DNA from: Paenalcaligenes faecalis | GTDB lineage: Bacteria; Pseudomonadota; Gammaproteobacteria; Burkholderiales; Burkholderiaceae_B | Assembly (NCBI RefSeq): GCF_027557445.1 | Contig: NZ_CP106841.1 | Coordinates: 1,722,001 to 1,786,000, forward strand | Direction: 5' to 3' | DNA length: 64,000 nucleotides | In this document: positions 1-9,040 of the stretch, in pieces | Numbering within the stretch: position 1 is the stretch's first letter | Layout: each line of letters begins with the position of its first letter | Notes under the pieces: model-generated | What the model saw: only the letters and a program-made list of their open reading frames with translations | Told to the model about the DNA's origin: nothing | Databases searched by the model: none | Position numbers and translations under genes: made by a program

Positions 1-183
<183 letters not shown>

Positions 184-297
184 TTAAAGTTTCGTATAAT
201 AAAATTACAAAAAATTCCGATTTAAATAATAACATCTTAAATAAAAAGGACATAATTACATACTCTCAAACTCTATGCAATGAGCAAAATCATATCA

Positions 298-1185
298 TTA
301 ACCTTTATTATTAATATCACTCAATCCAAAATCAAAATCTAACTCACACTCTTTAACAGAACTCGCCGAATCAGTACAGTTAAACCTAGGCTGGCTTAAT
401 ACCTCAAACTTACCTCCAGAGCGTATTAAGCGGCCTAATCCTTTCTCTAAGGGATAAAAGCTTAACTCAATGCCATAATCAGCTGCCCAGCTCTCACAAA
501 TATCTTTTTCCTCCTGACGGCCCGTATCGTCTAACCATACCTCCGCTTGATCTGAGAACTTATCAGCTAATGCAGGAACGGCCGGATAACGACTAAATAA
601 GCAGGTAGACCCAGGTGGGCCGTCCACCCACAGCAAATCTATCCCATCAATATCAGCTAATAACGAAATCGGATACCAGAGCGATGGCTTTTCCGCGTCT
701 ACAGGATTTAAATGTCTACCCTCCCACGACTCAAGAGCTCCAACACGTAAATCAACCCACTCCTCTAAAGACTCTACTTGTAAAGTCTTTAACGTTTGCG
801 CGCCATAATACTCACTATGATCGATAGAAAAAAGTTTCCCTATGCCATTTTGCTGTAAAGCATCTGCTATCACTAAAGTTGAAGCCCCACTACCTAACTC
901 CACAATTACCCGCGGTTTAAAACGAATAATATAATCATGTAAGCGTAACAAAACGTCTGGAGATGCAGCCCAGCCTCGTAAAGGGGGCAACTGCCCTTTA
1001 ATTTTTAAACGTCGTTGCAACCAAGATAAGCTCTCTAACTGAGAGTAAATACGATTCTGTATTACCACCTGATCACGAGCTATCTTATCAAACCCCTCCT
1101 TATTTCTTTTTAAAATCATCTGCTCTAGTTCTTTCAACTTTTCAGAAAAGAAATCTCTACTAACTAAAATATCACTTTCAGACAT
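298..1185 (-). CDS. Class I SAM-dependent methyltransferase-like protein
   Basis: A 295-residue protein with a Rossmann-type methyltransferase core. Motif I is VELGSGASTLV (about residues 95-105), followed by an acidic loop (LFSIDHSEYY) and later WVDGPPGS and WLDDTGRQEE. The N-terminal 60 residues are charged and helical. The start is the ATG at 1185, preceded by a clear GAGGAG ribosome-binding site. The second half is recognisably related to the C-terminal domain of the divergent neighbour at 1370-3232, which shares the ELGSG/EFGSG, VDGP and LDDT motifs, so the two are paralogues. Its place at the end of a polysaccharide locus suggests a sugar or polymer target, but this is inference; the substrate is unknown. 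Confidence 0.7.
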   Translation of the reverse strand: MSESDILVSRDFFSEKLKELEQMILKRNKEGFDKIARDQVVIQNRIYSQLESLSWLQRRLKIKGQLPPLRGWAASPDVLLRLHDYIIRFKPRVIVELGSGASTLVIADALQQNGIGKLFSIDHSEYYGAQTLKTLQVESLEEWVDLRVGALESWEGRHLNPVDAEKPSLWYPISLLADIDGIDLLWVDGPPGSTCLFSRYPAVPALADKFSDQAEVWLDDTGRQEEKDICESWAADYGIELSFYPLEKGLGRLIRSGGKFEVLSQPRFNCTDSASSVKECELDFDFGLSDINNKG

Positions 1186-1369
1186 TTATATATCTCCTCA
1201 ATATAGATTAATGTAGAGCCAATTATCTCTCATCAATACAAAAACAAGAAAGGATTAAAAAATTCACTTATTTAGGCTCTATAGCCCTAAAGAGGGATTA
1301 TGTGGCAAAATACCTCTACATCTCCCATTCACCCGTAGTGTTACCATCTCAAGGGTCGTAAAACTATCT

Positions 1370-3232
1370 ATGAGTCTAAAGAAAACAATGCATCGTATTT
1401 TACAGGTAGGTCTAGCGCCAAAAAACAATTTAGAACAATGGTTAAAACAAGATACAGTTCATAACATCACTCTGATAGAGCCTCACCCTCATCTAGTACA
1501 ACAGCTAAAACAACAATATAACGACCATCCAAAGCTACAAATCATCGCTGCAGGCTTAGATGTGAGGCAAAGCGTACAAACCTTAGTAGATTTCAACCTA
1601 CCTGGCTTTAGCAGCACAAGCACTGCAACTGGACTAAAAAAACTTTTCCCAGGCTTACAGGCTCAAGAGTATTTTCAGGTCAACACTATAAGCCCTGCCA
1701 ACCTCCTAGAACAGTATGGTCCTCAAGATAACCAAACAGCAACTTTAGTCATTCACGCTAAAGGGTCTGAGGCAGCATTGGTTCAAGAATTAATCAATGG
1801 CACTGCATTATTAAAATTTACCGATGTCTTACTGTATAGCGCTCCCACCCCTTTATACGAAGACAGCATGGAAACCAGCCAATTACAAGAAAAACTACTT
1901 GCAGCAGGGTACGAGCTAATTCACGAAGAACCTATCAGCCCAGAGTGGATCGAGTCACACTTCCAACGCAATACTGCACAAGATCAAATCCTATTACTAA
2001 CACAACAACTAAAAAACAAAGATCAACAGCTACAAGAACAACAAACACAGCAGCATACTTTGCTAAAGAGCTTAAATGAGCTAAAAAAAGAACTAGAAGT
2101 TAAAAATAAATTACTAACCCAAAAACAAGAGGAATTAGACTCGCTTAAGCAAACTCAAAAAAAAATGCTAGAGCAGCTGCAAGCGATAGAAATCAAACTA
2201 AAAGAACGTGAGCAGCAGTTGAATAATAGTAAAAAACAAGTTGAAGAATTAGAACACGCATTACAACAAGAGCAGCAAAAAACTCAGCAGCTAAAAATAG
2301 AAAAAAATGCTTTGGTTCACTTAGAAAACCGCATGGAACAGCTGTTTATTCAACAAACAAACCAAATTCAACAAGCAACTAATGCCTTAGGCCAACATGT
2401 AACCAAATCATTAGCCGATCAACGCCAACACACTCAAGCCCTAACGGCTCTACAACACTATTTAGAAAAAGGGGAGCAACCCCTAAACTTTGGTGCCTGG
2501 TCCATGAGCATAGACACCTTGAACTATCTCGTACGCCAGATAGAAAAAAATAATTACGACGTGATTATTGAGTTTGGCAGTGGAACCTCCACCGTTGTGT
2601 TAGCTAAAGCCGTAGCACAGCGTTTAACCAGCCAACGTTACAGCCAAATCACTAAAAACAACAACAAGCAATTAGCGTACGAGGACATAGAAAGTCATTC
2701 TTTAACCCATGCTACAGAGTCCCAAGCCTCATCACTACTACATACAGCAGAATATGACCTACCTCGTCAAATACTCAGCTTTGAACAAGACCGCAGTCAT
2801 TTCAACCAAACTAAACAAACACTGAACAGTCACGGCGTCAGCCAAGTGGTGGAGTTAGTCTTAGCTCCCTTGATCCCTGCACGTTGTAGTGCACAACCGA
2901 CAGAACAAAGGCCTTTATTCTATGATGCAGAGAAACAATTAGAACGCTTGGCGTGCTTATTTGAACAACGTACCGCTCGTATTCTCGTCATAGTAGATGG
3001 CCCATTTAGTCCTAAAGACAATCCATTAATACGTGAACCGGCTTTGGGCACAGTGCTGCAATATCTGTCAGCACAGCCTATTGATATTCTACTGGATGAT
3101 ACCCAACGCTCTGGCGAACAGCAGGTACTGGAGCATTGGCAAGCATTGTGTGAAGAGCGAGGTTTAACCTTTAATGCTCAGCCTTTAGATGTAGTCAAAG
3201 GAGCGACGTGGATAACGGTAAGGCCTGAATAA
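1370..3232 (+). CDS. Two methyltransferase-fold domains joined by a coiled coil
   Basis: A 620-residue protein in three parts. Residues 8-200 resemble the FkbM-type methyltransferase fold (LIEPHPHLVQQL, then IIAAGLD), but no glycine-rich SAM loop is obvious there. Residues about 205-350 are a long Gln/Glu/Lys-rich coiled coil. Residues about 370-620 form a second Rossmann domain with IIEFGSGTSTVVLA, VIVDGPF and ILLDDTQRSGE, paralogous to the divergent gene at 298-1185. The ribosome-binding site is weak; ATG at 1370 is used, and ATG at 1388 is an alternative. It is the only rightward gene in the locus and ends at a strong hairpin terminator. Similar coiled-coil methyltransferases occur in polysaccharide loci, where they may cap or tether chains; that role is inference. 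Confidence 0.65.
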   Translation: MSLKKTMHRILQVGLAPKNNLEQWLKQDTVHNITLIEPHPHLVQQLKQQYNDHPKLQIIAAGLDVRQSVQTLVDFNLPGFSSTSTATGLKKLFPGLQAQEYFQVNTISPANLLEQYGPQDNQTATLVIHAKGSEAALVQELINGTALLKFTDVLLYSAPTPLYEDSMETSQLQEKLLAAGYELIHEEPISPEWIESHFQRNTAQDQILLLTQQLKNKDQQLQEQQTQQHTLLKSLNELKKELEVKNKLLTQKQEELDSLKQTQKKMLEQLQAIEIKLKEREQQLNNSKKQVEELEHALQQEQQKTQQLKIEKNALVHLENRMEQLFIQQTNQIQQATNALGQHVTKSLADQRQHTQALTALQHYLEKGEQPLNFGAWSMSIDTLNYLVRQIEKNNYDVIIEFGSGTSTVVLAKAVAQRLTSQRYSQITKNNNKQLAYEDIESHSLTHATESQASSLLHTAEYDLPRQILSFEQDRSHFNQTKQTLNSHGVSQVVELVLAPLIPARCSAQPTEQRPLFYDAEKQLERLACLFEQRTARILVIVDGPFSPKDNPLIREPALGTVLQYLSAQPIDILLDDTQRSGEQQVLEHWQALCEERGLTFNAQPLDVVKGATWITVRPE

Positions 3233-3241
3233 TCTTTTAAG

Positions 3242-3280
3242 GCAAGCACCAAGCATTAAAAAATGGTGCTTGCTTTTTAA
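3242..3280 (+). terminator. Rho-independent terminator
   Basis: A ten-base perfect stem (GCAAGCACCA at 3242-3251 with TGGTGCTTGC at 3264-3273) is followed by TTTTT. It lies 10 bases after the stop of the 620-residue protein gene and just beyond the stop of the galU remnant on the other strand, so it separates the two convergent genes. Confidence 0.85.
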
Positions 3281-3293
3281 TAACCCAGTCCAG

Positions 3294-3901
3294 TTACTCC
3301 ATCTGGAAACCGTGATATTTTCTGCCATAAGCTACCGTAGCCTGAAAGAACCCCTCTTTACTGCCACAGTCATAACGAGTTCCTTCATACTGTAAACCAA
3401 ACACCGGCCTATCAGATAGCATCGCAGAAATAGCATCAGTCAATTGAATCTCGCCGCCTTTACCAGTTGCTGTACCACCGCTGTTTTAGCATCAATTAAA
3501 TCATCAGCCAAAATCACAGCAAAAGGCTCATTACCTACAGCAGGCTTAGCGCATAAAACAGCGTGCCCTAACCCTCGTGGCTCGCCTTGACGAATATAAA
3601 TACACGTCACATTATTTGGCAAAATAGACTGAACACAATCCAATAAATCACTTTTAGACTTATTAGAGAGTTCATTTTCTAACTCAGGTAATTTATCGAA
3701 ATGATCCTCAATAGCACGCTTATGGCGACCTGTCACAAAGATCAATTCGGTAATGCCTGCTGCTACCGCTTCCTCGACCGCATATTGAATTAAAGGCTTA
3801 TCAATAATGGGAAGCATTTCTTTAGGCATAGCCTTGGTTGCAGGTAAAAAACGGGTACCTAGGCCCGCAACAGGAAAAACTGCTTTACGAATGGGTTTCA
3901 T
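3294..3901 (-). pseudogene. galU: galU remnant with internal deletion and frameshift
   Basis: The 5' part is an open GalU frame from ATG at 3901 through the active-site region ([19 protein letters not shown]) to about residue 150 ([10 protein letters not shown]), where it runs into a stop at 3440. The 3' part, in another frame, encodes the normal GalU ending: GEIQLTDAI, then [12 protein letters not shown] and YHGFQME with stop at 3294-3296. Roughly 70-80 central residues are missing, judged against the family length of about 290-300. The break lies near 3455-3465, where LVKA in one frame overlaps the GKGGEI codons in the other. It follows manC by 29 bases and was probably the last gene of that operon. 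A 5' copy of galU at the window edge may supply the function. Confidence 0.88.
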
Positions 3902-3930
3902 AAAAAAATCTAATCTTTAAAATTCAAAAT

Positions 3931-5337
3931 CTAACCGCGACCGTAACGATCCTCAAGACGTACAATATCATCCTCGCCCAAATAGCTTCCCGATTGCACC
4001 TCTATAAGCTCCAAAGCAATTTTACCTGGGTTTTCTAAGGCATGAATCTCACCAATAGGAATATAGGTGGACTCATTCTCAGTGACTAAGTAGGTTCGTT
4101 CTCCTGTAGTAACTTTGGCCGTGCCACTAACCACTACCCAATGTTCCGCTCGATGGTGATGCATTTGCACAGAAAGCTTAGCGCCTGGTTTAACACTAAT
4201 TCGCTTAACTTGGTAACGGTCACCCGCTTCGATGGAATCGTACATGCCCCATGGTCTGTACACTTCCCGATGATTAATATGCTCTGTACGCTTTGCTTGC
4301 TGGAGTCGATTTACAATTTGCTTAATATCTTGAACCTTATCTTTATGAGCCACCAAGAGTGCGTCTTTAGTTTCTACTATCACCAAATCCTCTACGCCTA
4401 TTGTGGCAACAAGCTTATGTTCTGAATGGACAAAACTGTTAGTGGTATTCAAAACAATAGCATCACCACAACACAAGTTACCTTGCTCATCTTTTTGCCC
4501 TATCTCCCACAACGAGTCCCATGAGCCCAAGTCACTCCAACCCGCATCTAAGGGAACAACAACAGCATCTGCAGTTTTTTCCATCACAGCATAATCAATA
4601 GACTCATCTGCACATTGTTGAAAAGCTGCTAAATCAATACGGGTAAAGTCTAAGTCTTGTTGACGTTTAACAATGGCTTTAGTACATGATTCAAGAATAT
4701 CTGGCCTAAACTGCTGCAAAGCCTGCAGGTATACACTGGCCTTAAACATAAACATGCCGCTATTCCAATAATAGTCACCAGAATCTAAATAGCTCTGTGC
4801 TAGCTCAGCATGGGGTTTCTCTACAAACTCAGCCACCAAAAAACCATTTTGTTCTAGTGCTTCACCACGATGAATGTAGCCATACCCTGTTTCGGCATGC
4901 GTTGGTACAATACCAAATGTCACCAGTTGGCCCTGTTCAGCAAAAAACTGTGCTTGCTGCACAACCTTTTGAAAGGCATTTTGATCGGCTATATGGTGAT
5001 CTGCAGCCAACACTAATAAAATAGGATCCTGATCTTGCTGAACAGCGAGTAAAGCAGCCAGTGCTATAGCAGGTGCCGTATTACGCCCAACTGGTTCCAA
5101 TAAAACCTGAGGATTCACTGTATTAATTTGGCGCAACTGCTCAGCAACTAAAAAGCGATGATCCTCATTACAAATAATCATTGGTGCAGAAACCTCTAAG
5201 CCCTGCAAACGCAATAATGTTTGTTGAAGTAATGTATGATCCCCACTTAATTTTAAAAATTGCTTGGGGTATTGCTGACGAGACAAGGGCCACAAACGCG
5301 ATCCGCTTCCTCCTGCCATTACAACTGGGGTAATCAT
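3931..5337 (-). CDS. manC: Mannose-1-phosphate guanylyltransferase / mannose-6-phosphate isomerase
   Basis: A bifunctional type II enzyme of about 468 residues. The N-terminal nucleotidyltransferase domain begins [19 protein letters not shown] and contains the PKQFL element; the C-terminal cupin isomerase domain carries [11 protein letters not shown] and the metal-binding [10 protein letters not shown]. It makes GDP-mannose, the entry substrate for Gmd upstream. The start chosen is the ATG at 5337, which overlaps the stop of gmm as ATGA and has GAAGG upstream inside gmm; the ATG three codons earlier lacks such spacing. No phosphomannomutase (manB) gene is present in the window, so mannose-1-phosphate must come from elsewhere. 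Confidence 0.92.
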   Translation of the reverse strand: MITPVVMAGGSGSRLWPLSRQQYPKQFLKLSGDHTLLQQTLLRLQGLEVSAPMIICNEDHRFLVAEQLRQINTVNPQVLLEPVGRNTAPAIALAALLAVQQDQDPILLVLAADHHIADQNAFQKVVQQAQFFAEQGQLVTFGIVPTHAETGYGYIHRGEALEQNGFLVAEFVEKPHAELAQSYLDSGDYYWNSGMFMFKASVYLQALQQFRPDILESCTKAIVKRQQDLDFTRIDLAAFQQCADESIDYAVMEKTADAVVVPLDAGWSDLGSWDSLWEIGQKDEQGNLCCGDAIVLNTTNSFVHSEHKLVATIGVEDLVIVETKDALLVAHKDKVQDIKQIVNRLQQAKRTEHINHREVYRPWGMYDSIEAGDRYQVKRISVKPGAKLSVQMHHHRAEHWVVVSGTAKVTTGERTYLVTENESTYIPIGEIHALENPGKIALELIEVQSGSYLGEDDIVRLEDRYGRG

Positions 5338-5798
5338 AACAACCAACCCTTCTCAAAATATTGTTTAGTATAAGGGTGAACTTGCTTACTAGATAAAAGG
5401 TTATTCAAATTAAACCATTGCATCTTGTGATGCTGCACCCTATTTTCTGTTAGCATCTTTTGCTTTATGACCACCCTATAAGCTAAAGCTATATAGTGGG
5501 TACTAGCATCCACTTTAAATACAGAGTCCTCATAAAAATGCTCGTAAACCCCTTGAAACTGAGCTATCTCAAAGCATAACTCCACACCTAACTCTTCTTG
5601 AGCTAAACGAGAAAATGCTTGCGCTATGGTTTCATTTTTTTGAATACGCCCACCTGGAACAAACCAATAGCCTTGAGCAGGACGGTTTTTACGCAATCCC
5701 AATAAATAGTTCTTATCTTCATCCTGCACAATTAGATCTAAAGAAATTAAAGGAGTTAAACTTATAACCTTTTGAAACTCATTATCTGACAAATACAT
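5334..5798 (-). CDS. gmm: GDP-mannose mannosyl hydrolase, Nudix family
   Basis: A 154-residue Nudix protein with the features of GDP-mannose mannosyl hydrolases (Gmm/WcaH): LISLDLIV near residue 20, then [16 protein letters not shown] and a Nudix helix with RLAQEELG. Family members hydrolyse GDP-mannose or GDP-glucose to GDP and the sugar, balancing GDP-sugar pools in fucose and colitose gene clusters. It sits between colD and manC and overlaps manC by four bases (ATGA), implying translational coupling. Function is assigned by motif and context; a broader GDP-sugar specificity is possible. Confidence 0.87.
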   Translation of the reverse strand: MYLSDNEFQKVISLTPLISLDLIVQDEDKNYLLGLRKNRPAQGYWFVPGGRIQKNETIAQAFSRLAQEELGVELCFEIAQFQGVYEHFYEDSVFKVDASTHYIALAYRVVIKQKMLTENRVQHHKMQWFNLNNLLSSKQVHPYTKQYFEKGWLL

Positions 5799-5804
5799 AA
5801 ACTA

Positions 5805-6968
5805 TTAAGAACCAATGATCTCATGCAGATAGTTGATTTGATCTACTAAGGAATAATGATGATTACCTACAAAAAAACCATATTGGTCAATGTACTCTGC
5901 ATTTCTCAAATCAGCATAAATACTATAATCAAACCACTTAAGTACTTCATTTTTAGCAAAATTTCCTGCCACAATAGGCCGTACATCAATTTTTTCTGTC
6001 ATTAATTTTTGCATTAAAGCAGCGCGGCTTATGGGGGCATCTTCAGACAACAATAAAGAAAAACCAAACCAACTGCTTGCGCCGATTTCCTGCTGTATAC
6101 TCAGCCAAGGATGATTACCAAAAAGCTTAGCGAAATGATCCGCATTTTTCCTACGCTCATTAATCATGCCCGTGAGTTTTTTCATTTGTTCTTGCCCTAC
6201 AGCACCACTCATCTCTAGAGGCCTTAAATTATATCCTGGTAAAACAAATCGAAATGACTCCTCAAAAGGATCATCACTTTTTTCACCACAAACTAAATTA
6301 TGCTTAGGCAAATTACGTGTCCACCCATGAGCTCGTACAGATAACAAGATATGATAAAGCTCCTCATCATCTGTAACGACTAAGCCGCCTTCCATCGTAG
6401 CAATATGATGGCTAAAAAAACTACTAAAAGTACCCATCAGGCCGTACGTTCCCGCTTGCTTGCCATCAAATACAGCACCTAGTGACTCACAGTTATCCTC
6501 TAAAAGCAAAATGTTTTTCTCGCCTATAATTTTATTTATTTGAGAAAAATCATTGGGATTACCTAATAAATTAACTGCCAAAATTACACGAGTTTTATCT
6601 GTAACCGCCTGTTCTAATTGAGATAAGTCAAAATTTAAAGTTTTTCGGTCTATATCAACAAACTTAACTTTTAGTCCATATTGTTGCAAAGGATAATATG
6701 TCGTGCTCCAGGACACAGCGGGTACAATAACCTCGTCACCCCGCTTAATCCCATTTTCCTTGCGAAACATTAGAGCAGCAATCATAGCTAAGTTTGCCGA
6801 TGAGCCTGAATTCACCATAACAGCATAACGAGTTCCCACCCAATCAGAAAACTGCCTTTCAAACTCGGCAACCTCTTTGCCCATAGAAAACATACCTGAC
6901 TTCAATACACGATCAATTGCCGCATACTCTGCTTCATTCCATGTTGTACTAGCTAGTGGATATTGCAT
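5805..6968 (-). CDS. colD: GDP-4-keto-6-deoxy-D-mannose 3-dehydratase (ColD-type, PLP-dependent)
   Basis: A 387-residue DegT/DnrJ/EryC1-fold protein, the length of E. coli ColD (388). The stretch FSSFFSHHIATMEGG at residues 181-195 places histidine at 188 where aminotransferases of this fold have the PLP-binding lysine. Replacement by His is the hallmark of the C-3 dehydratases ColD and DdhC/RfbH; His188 is the reported catalytic base of ColD. Other fold residues are present: VMVNSGSSANL, the aspartate in LLLEDNCES that contacts PLP, and SWSTTYYPLQQYG. The enzyme removes the C-3 hydroxyl of GDP-4-keto-6-deoxymannose, with PLP and glutamate as cofactors. It lies 10 bases after colC and 7 bases before gmm. 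It is close in pattern to ColD as I remember it; not checked by search. Confidence 0.9.
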   Translation of the reverse strand: MQYPLASTTWNEAEYAAIDRVLKSGMFSMGKEVAEFERQFSDWVGTRYAVMVNSGSSANLAMIAALMFRKENGIKRGDEVIVPAVSWSTTYYPLQQYGLKVKFVDIDRKTLNFDLSQLEQAVTDKTRVILAVNLLGNPNDFSQINKIIGEKNILLLEDNCESLGAVFDGKQAGTYGLMGTFSSFFSHHIATMEGGLVVTDDEELYHILLSVRAHGWTRNLPKHNLVCGEKSDDPFEESFRFVLPGYNLRPLEMSGAVGQEQMKKLTGMINERRKNADHFAKLFGNHPWLSIQQEIGASSWFGFSLLLSEDAPISRAALMQKLMTEKIDVRPIVAGNFAKNEVLKWFDYSIYADLRNAEYIDQYGFFVGNHHYSLVDQINYLHEIIGS

Positions 6969-6978
6969 TTTAATTATC

Positions 6979-7896
6979 CTAGATATTTTTTAAATAATAC
7001 TCATATGTTTTTTCCAAACCCTGCTCCAATGAGTGAGATGCTTCCCAACCCCACTCCTGGGCTAGTCTCGTATTACTTAGCTTACGTTGCATTCCCTCAG
7101 GTTTAGATAAGTCATGGTGAAAATCACCTTTATAACCAATTACCTTAGCTGCTATTTCATAATATTGATTTACTGTATAATCATAGCCTAAGCCAATATT
7201 TAGCAAAGAAGGCATGCTTTCAAAATTTTCTAAAGCATATATTACGGCATCTGCTAAATCACCTGCATAAAGAAACTCTCTACGGGCCTCGCCTGCACCC
7301 CATATCTCTACACTGCTTGCCCCTTGCTGCTTAGCTTGATGTAACTTGTAAATTACAGCAGGAATCATATGAGACCACTGTGGATCAAACTTGTCATAAG
7401 GCCCATATAAGTTGCAAGGAATTAACGTTTTATACTGCAGTGAAGGATTTTCCCGACACAAATAATCAGCTAATCGTGCCACGGTAATTTTAGCTAAGGC
7501 GTAACCTTCATTTGTGGGCTCTAACTCTCCAGTCAGAATATCCTTTTCAGCTAAAGGCTCCTGTCTATTTTTAGGATACATACACGTGCTGCCAAAATTA
7601 ATTACACGTGTAACCCCGCTCTCTGCTGCTGCCAATAAAAGATTACGCCCCATGTCCAAATTCTCGATGAGAAAACGAACGGGTTCACGCATATTAGCTT
7701 GAATACCACCCACTCTTCCTGCCGCATGAATAATGACATCCGGTTGATACTCATGTAAATAACCCAGAACTGAATGATATTCTAGTAAATTCACCTCGGA
7801 GCTTCTGGGAGAAAGCCACTCATACTTTGATGCTTTTGAATGAGAGCGAATATTTCGTCCTACTAACCCATACCCCCCTGTCAGCAATATTTTCAT
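6979..7896 (-). CDS. colC: GDP-L-colitose synthase / GDP-L-fucose synthase-like epimerase-reductase
   Basis: A 305-residue short-chain dehydrogenase/epimerase with the NADP-binding GGYGLVGRNI at the N terminus, a serine/threonine region (FGSTCMYP) and the catalytic YALAK tetrad (Tyr-x-x-x-Lys). The fold is shared by Fcl/WcaG and by ColC, which epimerises C-5 and reduces C-4 of GDP-4-keto-3,6-dideoxymannose to GDP-L-colitose. Sequence alone does not separate the two, but the next gene encodes a ColD-type dehydratase, so ColC is the more likely role. It starts 3 bases after gmd ends and is followed by colD after 10 bases: one operon. Confidence 0.82.
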   Translation of the reverse strand: MKILLTGGYGLVGRNIRSHSKASKYEWLSPRSSEVNLLEYHSVLGYLHEYQPDVIIHAAGRVGGIQANMREPVRFLIENLDMGRNLLLAAAESGVTRVINFGSTCMYPKNRQEPLAEKDILTGELEPTNEGYALAKITVARLADYLCRENPSLQYKTLIPCNLYGPYDKFDPQWSHMIPAVIYKLHQAKQQGASSVEIWGAGEARREFLYAGDLADAVIYALENFESMPSLLNIGLGYDYTVNQYYEIAAKVIGYKGDFHHDLSKPEGMQRKLSNTRLAQEWGWEASHSLEQGLEKTYEYYLKNI

Positions 7897-7899
7897 ATT

Positions 7900-9018
7900 T
7901 TAGCTCTCTATAACCAAACTTATGTCGTAGCCATGATGTTTTAACAAGGCATGTCGCTGAGCAATTTTTAAATCCTCAGCCACCATTTCAGCGCACATTT
8001 GTTGCACTGTAATTTCTGGCTCCCAGCCTAGTTTTTGTTTAGCTTTAGTTGGATCACCTAACAAGGTTTCTACCTCTGCCGGACGGAAATAACGCTCATC
8101 GATGCGTAAAATTACATCATTTACCTGAACACCTGGAGCCTTATTACCTTCAATCGCCGCAACAATACCTACCTCGTTCACCCCAGAACCCTCGAACCGC
8201 AAGGTAATGCCCAACTCTTGAGCAGACCATTGAATAAACTGACGCACTGAATGCTGCACACCCGTAGCAATCACAAAATCCTCTGGTTGATCCTGCTGCA
8301 ACATAAGCCATTGCATACGAACATAATCTTTAGCATGTCCCCAGTCACGTAATGCATCAATATTCCCCATATAAAGACATTTTTCTAAACCCTGAGCAAT
8401 ATTAGCGAGACCACGCGTGATTTTACGAGTCACAAATGTTTCACCACGACGTGGTGACTCATGATTAAACAAGGTCCCATTACAGGCATACATCCCATAA
8501 GATTCCCGATAATTAACCGTAATCCAATAGGCATAGAGTTTGGCCACAGCATAGGGAGAGCGTGGGTAAAATGGAGTAGTTTCCTTTTGTGGTATTTCCT
8601 GAACCAGACCATACAGCTCTGAAGTAGAGGCTTGATAGAAACGCGTTTTCTTTTCTAAACCTAATAAACGAATCGCCTCAAGCAAACGTAAAGTGCCTAG
8701 TGCTCCCACATCTGCCGTATATTCTGGTGACTCAAAAGAAACTGCCACATGAGACTGCGCGCCTAAATTATAGACCTCATCGGGCTGTACCTCTTGCAAA
8801 ATACGAGTCAAATTAGAGGAATCTGTTAGATCCCCATAATGCAAAATAAAATTTTTATTTGTTACATGAGGATCTTGATATATATGGTCAATACGTTGTG
8901 TATTAAAAGAGGAAGCTCGACGTTTTATACCATGAACCTCATAGCCTTTTTCTAATAAAAACTCCGCTAAATAGGACCCATCTTGACCTGTAACCCCTGT
9001 TATTAATGCCTTCTTCAC
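7900..9018 (-). CDS. gmd: GDP-mannose 4,6-dehydratase
   Basis: A 372-residue extended short-chain dehydrogenase with the family start [20 protein letters not shown], the [13 protein letters not shown] loop typical of Gmd, the catalytic serine/threonine region (QASTSELYG) and [10 protein letters not shown] with the Tyr-x-x-x-Lys pair. It converts GDP-mannose to GDP-4-keto-6-deoxymannose, the shared precursor of fucose, colitose, rhamnose and perosamine. It is the first gene of the gmd-colC-colD-gmm-manC run, which has gaps of 3-10 bases and one overlap. The upstream gene ends 22 bases before it, so transcription may read through from there. Confidence 0.95.
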   Translation of the reverse strand: MKKALITGVTGQDGSYLAEFLLEKGYEVHGIKRRASSFNTQRIDHIYQDPHVTNKNFILHYGDLTDSSNLTRILQEVQPDEVYNLGAQSHVAVSFESPEYTADVGALGTLRLLEAIRLLGLEKKTRFYQASTSELYGLVQEIPQKETTPFYPRSPYAVAKLYAYWITVNYRESYGMYACNGTLFNHESPRRGETFVTRKITRGLANIAQGLEKCLYMGNIDALRDWGHAKDYVRMQWLMLQQDQPEDFVIATGVQHSVRQFIQWSAQELGITLRFEGSGVNEVGIVAAIEGNKAPGVQVNDVILRIDERYFRPAEVETLLGDPTKAKQKLGWEPEITVQQMCAEMVAEDLKIAQRHALLKHHGYDISLVIES

Positions 9019-9040
9019 GTTTCAACCCTTATAATAAAAA

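Noticed and set aside
5805-6968. Perosamine synthase (aminotransferase)
   Set aside because: The PLP lysine is replaced by histidine, which fits dehydratases, not aminotransferases.
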